DNA of 15,211 nucleotides from Eimeria necatrix. Lineage: Eukaryota > Apicomplexa > Conoidasida > Eucoccidiorida > Eimeriidae. The stretch is from assembly GCF_000499385.1 (NCBI RefSeq), contig NW_013654710.1:1-15211 (forward strand). Direction: 5' to 3'. A model generated the notes under the pieces. It saw only the letters and a list, made by a program, of their open reading frames with translations. It ran no database searches and had not been told where the DNA came from. The stretch's first letter is position 1. Each line of letters starts with the position of its first letter. Shown piece after piece: positions 10,916 to 15,211 of the stretch. A program made the translations under genes and the position numbers.

Positions 10916-10955
10916 AAAAGCGAAGAATCACCCTGCATTTACGTTCTTCGCTTTT
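10916..10955. repeat. 12-bp-arm perfect hairpin
   Basis: Arms 10916 to 10927 (AAAAGCGAAGAA) and 10944 to 10955 are exact complements with a 16-base loop. The flanks AAATT and, after a small gap, AATTT extend the symmetry imperfectly. It lies 117 bases after a beta block. A role as an RNA structure is possible but not shown, and it has no equivalent that I can see in other units. Confidence 0.75.
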
Positions 10956-11453
10956 GATAATTTGGAGCATGTACATACCACGTAAAGAACGACCATTTTG
11001 TCTCCTTGCTCGTGCGGTTTCCACTGTTGGTGGGTGAGAGGCAGCATGGCATTTTGATGCCCGACCCGATCTCAGCAGTCACCAGTGCAGAGGCTTTTGT
11101 TCTTCTGCAAATCGAATCATCACTAAGTAAGAAACCACTGTCGCCAGTTTAGTTACCTTTTCTAGTTCAAGAATACTGGTCTGTCAGTAGCAGCATCGGT
11201 TGGGGAATGCTGCGGCTTTAGGTGACGACGTTTTGTTCCCGTGGAGTTTGTGGGTGCAGCCAGTACGAGGCTTCTTCATGGAACTAGGGTTGGTTCGAAA
11301 TATATCGACCACATGTTCAGAGTGACTTCTGTGCTTGACCAAAATCTAAATTTGTACCTTATATTAAGCTGAAGTATCAAAACGACTGAGTAAGCTTATC
11401 TTGACGTTACGACACATGTTTGATATTTAGAATTTAGCTGAAGAACTGTTAAT

Positions 11454-11906
11454 ATGTTTCGCCAAGAGTCGTTTCGGGGGCAAGATCCAATTATGGTAAT
11501 CGAATGCCTACGGCATTCTCTCGAGGAAACACGCCTGACCAAGATACAGGCTGTTTCTCGCGGAGTGCAGCCAGTGGGTGAAGAGGGAAGACCTTTAGTG
11601 TCGATGTCCAAGGCTGATGGGTTCGTGAGATCATGTGATCGTTTATCCGCGGCGGCTGTATTTGTAGAGCCACTAGACATTGTTTTGGCGATGTTCTTGT
11701 CAATGTGGCTTGCAGACTGCTTGGTGCTGCGCGTTCTTCCTCCTTTGATCCGTGTTATCTTAACCTATCGAGCTGCTATGAGTTGTTGTTTCACTGTGAC
11801 CGCTTTATTTGCGTTGAGCCTACAGCATAACCGACGCATTGCCAGCTACAAGGCATCCGTTCTAATGCTTTTGAAAGCTTCACGCAGAAATGTGAGGAGC
11901 ATTTAA
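11454..11906 (+). other. 150-codon ATG open frame containing an alpha block, coding status unproven
   Basis: This is the longest frame in the window with a true ATG. It reads through the alpha block in the frame QPVGEEGRPLVSM, the same phase as QPVREDIRFLSID at 2846 and QPVSEEMVVTIDG at 8596. The second half is hydrophobic (LADCLVLRVLPPLIRVIL). If alpha is a splice acceptor, the bases before 11570 would be intron and the ATG irrelevant. No known domain is visible, and matching frames are broken in other units. It may be a relict exon or chance. Confidence 0.2.
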
Positions 11907-12198
11907 GCCACGTGTTTTGTAAGCGGATATACGGAGATGCAGTTGTGCTCGACGGAAGATAGGGACGCATTCTTTCACAGAGGAATGATGTGTGCGTCCT
12001 GCTGCTTGCGACGGTGATGTGTTCACGTGCCTCTCTGTCGTTGTTTAGCAGGTATCAAGAGCATTTAGAGCAGCCGGGTCCGGATACTACAAGGTTCATT
12101 GAATGCCTCGACTGGCCTGCTGAGAAGTACACAGCAGGCTGACCCAGTTTTGGGATAACAGGGACCTCAAAAAGAGTACCTTGGGAACCTTGCCTTTT

Positions 12199-13600
12199 CA
12201 GGCAGTAAGATGACGCTACGCTGATATGTTGTCACGTGATACAGGGCGCCGCGTTGCACTCCCTTTTGATAGAGCTGGGCTACAAAATTAAACGTGCTGC
12301 ATGTGCTCCTAACTCTGCCCTGAGCGCGATTATGGTGAAGAAACGGGTTAGGTTCAGACGAGTACTTCTTTTTCTATGCAGTGCATCACGTTTGTTGAAG
12401 CGCTTGACGATGAATATGGAAGGTTTTATTTGCCGAAATCCAATTGATGAGCAGTTGTATTCGCTGAACTCTTGTTGCGAAGTGCTAAAGGGAACTATGG
12501 GGAAAATAGCTCCTGGGATAAATTTTGGGGCCGGCGTGACGCGGTCGTTGTGTCGATGTCTTTTGTATTGTGCTTTGCTGCGGTGGGGCCATCCCCAAAG
12601 CGTGTGATTCACCCAGGATTTCCGAAATTTTCTCGCCCATGGACTTCGCTTAGTTCCTCAAACGTGCATGCAGCATACGATAAAGAGAGCACCGGCCCAG
12701 CTACTGTTGTTGCTTGTTATTGGACGTCAAAATTTTATGAGGCGACCAAGTGCGATTGGTGCGTGATGAACCGCATGATCATTTTTTTTGCCGCGGTGTC
12801 TATGGAGCGCTCAAGTGAAACTTGCCACGCGAAAGACTGCTCGCAGGATACTGACCTTCTAGGAAGTGCGGTTTGTTTATGAGAAAATAGCTGAGAGTCG
12901 TGAAGGTAGCGGCGACGCTTCCTTTGCTCTATTGTTTGGTGGCAATTTTGCTATTGCGTTTACTTTCTATTGGCAGCAGCGCTAGCTATTCGCGTCAGCT
13001 TTTTGTTGTAAAATTAGAATGCTGTAGAGAACAAGCTGTTTGAACATCTTATTTTTATTGTTGTTTGTTTTGTTTCGCAGCCATAATAAATTCCCGCAGA
13101 ATGTGTCGCTTTAAAATTGCGGTGCTCTTTGCAGGTGCGCGCCGCAGATTTGTGTTATATGTGCTGGCAGCACCAAACAGTACTGAGCTGTGAACGGCTA
13201 GCATTCATTTGATCAACATCTTAAGTTCGGCTATGTTTCTTGCAGTGTATCTGTGAGAGGTTGTGACAGGCCGCGTATTTCGAGGATGCTTCATTTTTTG
13301 GCGTAGTGTCTGAGTACATGAAGTACGATGCTTTGATTTTGCGGCAGCAGCATGAGGAGAGACCAAAAGATACAGGATAAGCATCAGTTGTCTAATGTGC
13401 GATTTGTGCCGTCTGGGGGCACTTGTAGTCTTTGCCCTTGATTGGATTCGAACGTATTTTTTGTGTAAATGCGACTCGCTGCTCGTGCAGATTGCTGATC
13501 ATGAAAGGCGTTTAATTAAAACCGTTTACTCGCGTTGGCTGTAGGCGTAGACCGTGTCAGATGTTTATACACATTTTTTTACTTTGTAAAGCGAATTTGA
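12199..13600 (+). repeat. Phased degenerate unit 9 (1402 bp), alignable to unit 10
   Basis: Beta is the variant CAGGCAGTAAGA (12199) after GCCTTTT. Gamma is degenerate (GCAGCATACGATAAAG, 12670). Alpha keeps the T-rich tract and GCAGCC at 13077 (beta +878) but not the donor-like part. Unlike earlier units, long stretches align with the next copies: 12311 to 12442 with 15081 to 15211 (about 84 percent), 12480 to 12625 with 13830 to 13975, 12716 to 12800 with 14424 to 14501, and 12958 to 13381 with 14655 to 15029. The stretch 12893 to 13600 contains no frame above 60 codons. AATAAA is at 13085. Confidence 0.75.
12236..12607 (+). other. 123-codon open frame in unit 9, broken in the duplicate copy
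   Basis: The frame opens on GTG and contains the segment NSALSAIMVKKRVRFR. The paralogous copy at 15081 reads NSALNTIMAKKRASFR and then meets a TGA stop after 16 codons. Over the 130-base aligned region the differences are mainly transitions and are not concentrated at third codon positions. This argues against selection on the protein. A 136-codon frame in another phase (12472 to 12882, opening on TTG) overlaps it and also has no recognised product. Confidence 0.12.
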
Positions 13601-15211
13601 CAGTGAGATGCCGAATTTCCGCTTTACCTGAGGCTTCCTGGTGCACAAATAATAAACGTCTTACATTAAAGTGTGCGACATGTTCGCCAGCTTGTACGGT
13701 AGTTTCAGGCGGTTACTTATTTTGTCTGTAGCATGCATCATGCTCTTTAACTCACTTGCTACGGCATGATGATGACTTAGGAAGTTGAGCTGGGACTTTG
13801 ATGAGTTTTGCTTATCAAGGTGTTCTTGCAAAGTGCTGAGGGAATTTGGAGGCACCACTGCACCTTCAAATAGCTTCGGGGAAACGTGACGCGGTTGGTG
13901 TACTGATGCCTTTTCCACTGCGATATGCAGTTTGGCGATTCTCGCAGAGTGGTGCAATTTACCCACCGGTTCCAGGAATATGTAGTTTTACTAACTTCAC
14001 TGGAGTCCTCCATGTGTGAGCTATCGGAAAACGGCCTCTGCATGATCCGTATATAACACTCGGAAGAGGCTGTCCGGCAAAGCTCTTTGTATTGTGGTCT
14101 GTAGGCCTGCAGTCGTTGCACAAGGGTGTGGCACAGTCAGGCCTTCCAAAATCAAATCTTTCCTGAATCTCGTATAGCCTTCTGCACATGCATGCATCGC
14201 GCGGTAAAGAGAGCATTTGCCCATCTTCACCGGCGTTGTTCGCATTGCGGGTCTTTTGTCGACTGGCGGGGATAGCTCTAGAGCCTGTAAAGGCATAACG
14301 TGTGCACACATTCGGGATTACGAAATTCCGCCGTATGAACTTGCAGCTGTGTACAGTGTAGACGTTAGACTGTTGGCTTGTGTGCTTATGAACTATTTGA
14401 GTAACTGCCTGCTGTCCATTCCTATTGGACATCAAAATCCGACAGGGGGAAGTCCTGAGCACCATGCGTGATGCGCTGCATTATTCTTTCGCCGCGGTAT
14501 AAAAAGGGTGCGGGAGAGAAACATGTCACTTGAAGGGACGCTTGCAGGTTACTGGCCCCTACCAAGTACGCTTTGTTGATGCGCGGGTAGCCGGTAGTCT
14601 TGGAGTCGGCGGATACGAACTCACTGTTTTATTGTTTAATGCGATGTCGCGTTGGCGTTTACTTCCCAGTCGCAGTTGCGGCAGATATTGACGTCAGCCT
14701 TTGTTGCGAATTAGGATGCTGTGGAACAGACGTACTTTGGCGACATTGAATATTTTTGTATGTCTTGCAGCCTCAATAGCTGTCCGCACAAAGGAGCTGC
14801 TTGGAAGGCGCAATGGTATTTGAAGCTTCGCCCGGCAGATTTCTGTTTTATCTGCAGCCAACACCGAGCCGTACTGAGGAGTGAAAGAGTAGCATTTATT
14901 CACTCATCCTCTGTAGGTCGCTGTGTTTCGAGGATGCTACATATTTTGGGCGTAGTGTCTGGATGCCTGGGGTATGATGCTGTGTTTCTGCGGCAGCAGC
15001 ACGAAGAGAGACCAGAAGATCCAGGATAAGCACTGACTGTCTAATCAATGCGCATTTTCTGGTATCTGACAACATTTGGCAACTCTGCTCTTAACACAAT
15101 TATGGCGAAGAAACGTGCTAGTTTCAGATGAATACTCATTTTTCTATGCAGTGCATCAAGTCTGTTGGAACGCCTGACGATGAATATGGAAGGTTTTTTT
15201 GCCGAGGTCCA
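13601..15211 (+). repeat. Unit 10 with two insertions, running into the start of unit 11
   Basis: The start is a degenerate beta, CAGTGAGATGCC (13601), close to the unit-1 form. Against unit 9, the alignment offset is 1350 at 13831 to 13975, then 1524 at the TAAAGAGAGC word (14205), then about 1705 at 14424. This implies insertions of about 175 bases near 13976 to 14190 and about 180 between 14225 and 14424. Alpha keeps TCTTGCAGCC at 14764. From 15081 the sequence matches the beginning of unit 9, so a further unit begins. The expected beta near 14970 to 15060 is missing, with about 200 bases apparently deleted. Confidence 0.75.
14721..15029 (+). other. 102-codon open frame ending in a segment shared with unit 9
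   Basis: The frame opens on GTG and ends VVSGCLGYDAVFLRQQHEER followed by PEDPG and TAA. The unit-9 copy (13307 to 13380) reads VVSEYMKYDALILRQQHEER, then PKDTG and TAA, but one base is missing just upstream (about 13296) so its frame is broken. Of about 14 differences over these codons, roughly half are at first positions and only four at third positions, which is not the pattern of purifying selection. It might be a decayed terminal exon. No family is recognised. Confidence 0.2.

Larger units (their letters stand above)
10799..12198 (+). repeat. Phased degenerate unit 8 (1400 bp)
   Basis: Beta CAGGGAGTGAGT (10799) follows GTGTTC. The hairpin 10916 to 10955 is 117 bases downstream. Gamma GCAGCCAGTACGAGG is at 11256, exactly 457 after beta. 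Alpha GCAGCCAGTGGGTGAAG is at 11567 (beta +768). Delta TAGCAGGTATCAAGAGCAT is at 12046, 153 before the next beta, and aligns with unit 6 (9086). A short perfect 7-bp hairpin (11502 to 11518, GAATGCC arms) and an 8-bp hairpin (12115 to 12139, GCCTGCTG arms) are also present. All four block types are found at consistent places. Confidence 0.65.

Noticed and set aside
12472..12882. 136-codon + strand frame as a gene
   Set aside because: It opens on TTG, overlaps another open frame, and the paralogous part of unit 10 does not keep it open.
1045..13656. AATAAA words as polyadenylation signals (1045, 2184, 4664, 6945, 9914, 13085, 13651)
   Set aside because: No supported gene ends nearby and positions are not constant within the repeat units; the rate is compatible with chance in AT-rich DNA.
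13959..14465. 168-codon reverse-strand frame as a gene
   Set aside because: It overlaps other frames on both strands, spans sequence that aligns to unit 9 as well as inserted sequence, and shows no recognisable domain; the length is near the chance maximum.
1..15211. CRISPR array, tRNA or rRNA genes
   Set aside because: No short regular direct repeats with equal spacers, no cloverleaf with a proper T-loop (GGTTCGAA-like words at 11293 and 13446 lack matching arms), and no rRNA-like conserved stretches.

Overview
This window looks like non-coding nuclear DNA of a eukaryote. No open frame exceeds 159 codons. Most of the longest frames do not begin at ATG, and none resembles a protein family I know. 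I see no rRNA, tRNA, CRISPR array, bacterial operon or recognisable transposase. CpG is not visibly depleted, there are no microsatellites, and the + strand is richer in T than A along its whole length. The hexamer GCATGC occurs 15 times where about 3 are expected. That would fit a coccidian apicomplexan, where TGCATGC is a known promoter motif, but it does not prove one; an arthropod or another protist remains possible.

The main content is an old, strongly diverged head-to-tail array. A short block of the form CAG-GGA-GTAAGT (called beta here) recurs at 530, 1953, 3298, 4873, 6309, 7813, 9238, 10799, 12199 and, degenerate, at 13601. Steps are 1345 to 1575 bases, mean about 1.46 kb, always on the + strand. 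Two related blocks sit between successive beta blocks: gamma, exactly 457 bases after beta in two units, and alpha (GCAGCCAGTAAGTGAAG-like), about 765 to 895 bases after beta. A fourth short block (delta, centred on GCAT) lies 132 to 138 bases before beta in five units. These fixed offsets suggest about ten copies of one ancestral unit. Most of each unit has diverged beyond alignment by eye. Only the last copies (about 12.2 to 15.2 kb) still align over long stretches, up to about 84 percent identity.

The conserved cores look like a splice acceptor (T-rich tract plus YAG) followed three bases later by a splice donor (GTRNGT). This could mean three-base microexons, recursive splicing sites, or the starts of decayed duplicated exons (reading Q-G/P-V-S in frame). 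Several structures are superimposed: a 166-bp tandem duplication (about 205 to 456), a 62-bp-arm near-perfect hairpin (4160 to 4298), a 20-bp-arm hairpin (9273 to 9315) and a 12-bp-arm hairpin (10916 to 10955).

Layout: 1 to 529, partial unit with the 166-bp duplication; 530 to 13600, nine complete degenerate units; 13601 to 15211, a tenth unit with two insertions, running into the start of an eleventh.
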